A stretch of 23,224 nt of DNA from a virus. Position 1 is the first letter of the stretch. The number at the start of each line of letters is the position of its first letter. The notes beneath the pieces are model-generated. The model was not told the origin of the DNA. It did not search any database and was given only the letters and a program-made list of their open reading frames with translations. Of the stretch, positions 22,127 through 23,224 are shown one piece after another. Position numbers and translations under genes: made by a program. The stretch lies in IMG/VR virus record IMGVR_UViG_3300030098_000370, positions 1-23,224 of that record, one strand, 5' to 3'.

Positions 22127-23224
22127 AAGTGACTTTAGGAACTTCTTGTATCTTGCATGGAAGCATTTAGCATTACCTAATCCAACTCCTATACAGTATG
22201 ACATAGGTGAGTACCTACAATCCGGGCCAAAGAGACTGATCATACAAGCTTTTAGAGGAGTAGGTAAGTCTTGGATTACCTCAGCATTTGTAGTATGGAA
22301 ACTCTTGGTTGACCCCCAGTTAAAGTTCTTGGTGGTCTCCGCATCCAAACAGAGGGCAGATGACTTTTCTACGTTTACTAAAAGAATCATTAATGAAATG
22401 CCGATCCTCCAACATCTCAAAGCGAGAGAAGACCAACGAAATTCTAATGTGGCTTTTGATGTTGCTCCTTCTAGGGCTGCCCATGCTCCTAGTGTTAAGT
22501 CTGTTGGTATCACTGGTCAGATCGTAGGATCAAGAGCACACTTCATTATTGCGGATGACGTTGAAGTATTATCTAATGCTTTGACCCAAGTAATGAGGGA
22601 TAAGTTGGGAGAAGTCGTAAAGGAATTTGATGCTGTAGTTATGCCCAAAGTAGGCCGTATAGTTTACTTGGGTACACCTCAGGTAGAAGAAAGCTTATAT
22701 GCAGGACTTCAAGATAGAGGCTATGAATGTAGAATATGGCCTTCTCAGATGCCTTCTAACAAGCTAAAAGAATTTTATGGACATAGACTAGCCCCATTTA
22801 TTCTCGATATGGGTAAGTCAGTAGGAGAACCCACAGACCCTCTTAGGTTTGATTCTCTTGATTTGGCAGAACGAGAGGCTTCCTATGGTAAATCAGGGTT
22901 TGCCTTACAGTTTATGTTGGACACCAGTGGAGAAGATGATCAAAGATACCCACTTAAACTCCATGATCTACTTGTTATTCCCTTAGAAACAGAGAAAGCA
23001 CCGGGAAGAATCCTGTATGGTAAAGGTGAACTCATGGATTTACCGGCAGTAGGACTTACAGGTGACTACTTTTATCATCCTTTTGAGGTATCTAATGACT
23101 ATTACGATTATACTGGGTCTGCTATGCACATTGATCCTAGTGGTAGGGGATCAGACGAAACTGGATATGTAGTTACTAAAGAATTAAATGGTAAAATCTT
23201 TGTACTAGCCGTAGGTGGACTTAA
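22101..23224 (+). CDS. terL: Terminase large subunit (DNA maturase B), T7 gp19-like, 3' truncated by the window
   Basis: The frame is open from 22089 to the window edge (no stop). It encodes the packaging motor: an ATPase and a nuclease that cuts concatemers. Walker A is 'AFRGVGKS' (50-57 from a start at 22101), Walker B 'FIIADDVE' (148-155), the coupling segment 'VYLGTPQ' follows, and 'IDPSGRGSDETGY' (344-356, with Asp345) opens the nuclease domain. The alignment with T7 gp19 is close throughout ('SVKSVGITGQIVGSRA', 'GFALQFML'). No ATG lies near the expected N-terminus. The TTG at 22101, with GAGG at 22088-22091, gives a sensible length, MKNQLDLIKSDF matching the T7 'LKGDF' region. The start codon is therefore uncertain. 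About 40% of the protein lies beyond the window. Confidence 0.95.
   Translation, partial: MKNQLDLIKSDFRNFLYLAWKHLALPNPTPIQYDIGEYLQSGPKRLIIQAFRGVGKSWITSAFVVWKLLVDPQLKFLVVSASKQRADDFSTFTKRIINEMPILQHLKAREDQRNSNVAFDVAPSRAAHAPSVKSVGITGQIVGSRAHFIIADDVEVLSNALTQVMRDKLGEVVKEFDAVVMPKVGRIVYLGTPQVEESLYAGLQDRGYECRIWPSQMPSNKLKEFYGHRLAPFILDMGKSVGEPTDPLRFDSLDLAEREASYGKSGFALQFMLDTSGEDDQRYPLKLHDLLVIPLETEKAPGRILYGKGELMDLPAVGLTGDYFYHPFEVSNDYYDYTGSAMHIDPSGRGSDETGYVVTKELNGKIFVLAVGGL

Noticed and set aside
22109-22513. 134-codon open frame on the minus strand
   Set aside because: It is antisense to the start of the large terminase, whose Walker A region is clear on the + strand. It has no family resemblance.
1-23224. 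tRNA genes, integrase or attachment sites
   Set aside because: I saw no cloverleaf-like sequence, no recombinase frame and no tRNA-fragment repeat. The coding is almost continuous.

Overview
The window is the late (virion morphogenesis, lysis and packaging) region of a T7-like podovirus, cut off at both ends. All credible genes lie on the + strand and are tightly packed, many with overlapping stop and start codons. Their order is that of T7 genes 7.3/8 to 19: portal, scaffold, major capsid, tail tubular A and B, internal virion proteins A to D, tail fibre, small membrane proteins, small terminase, large terminase. AT-rich coding, the head-fibre-like gene after the capsid, the ten-residue 'NxxTVAG' fibre repeats and the small accessory genes before the terminase suggest a marine Autographiviridae-type phage, perhaps infecting an alphaproteobacterium. 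The host is inference and nothing in the window fixes it.

Layout. 1-3742 is the head module: a partial upstream virion gene, portal, a small unknown, scaffold and capsid. 3748-3817 is a strong intrinsic terminator directly after the capsid gene, where T7 has T-phi. 3834-7394 holds a C1q/TNF-like structural protein and the two tail tubular proteins. 7396-16079 holds the four internal (ejection) proteins. 16081-19783 holds two adhesins, a T7 gp17-type fibre and a YadA-head-like fibre ending in an S74 self-cleaving chaperone. 19783-21892 is an accessory and lysis block of small genes: two small unknowns, a 22-residue membrane peptide, an XhlA-like protein, a conserved small protein, a two-helix membrane protein overlapped out of frame by a lipoprotein, a zinc-ribbon-like protein and a YfhL-type 2[4Fe-4S] ferredoxin. 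21908 to the end is TerS and the start of TerL.

Most unusual points. (1) The gp16-like ejection protein (1603 aa) carries an apparent SAM-dependent methyltransferase domain and lacks the N-terminal lytic transglycosylase of T7 gp16, while the preceding gp15-like protein (928 aa) has gained a C-terminal domain resembling phage P5-type virion murein hydrolases. The ejectosome therefore looks re-partitioned and may deliver a methyltransferase into the cell with the DNA. (2) A bacterial YfhL-type ferredoxin sits beside a zinc-ribbon-like protein just before the terminase genes, a likely auxiliary redox gene. (3) The lysis block contains nested and very small reading frames, some starting at GTG or TTG, that automatic gene calling would miss or mis-start.
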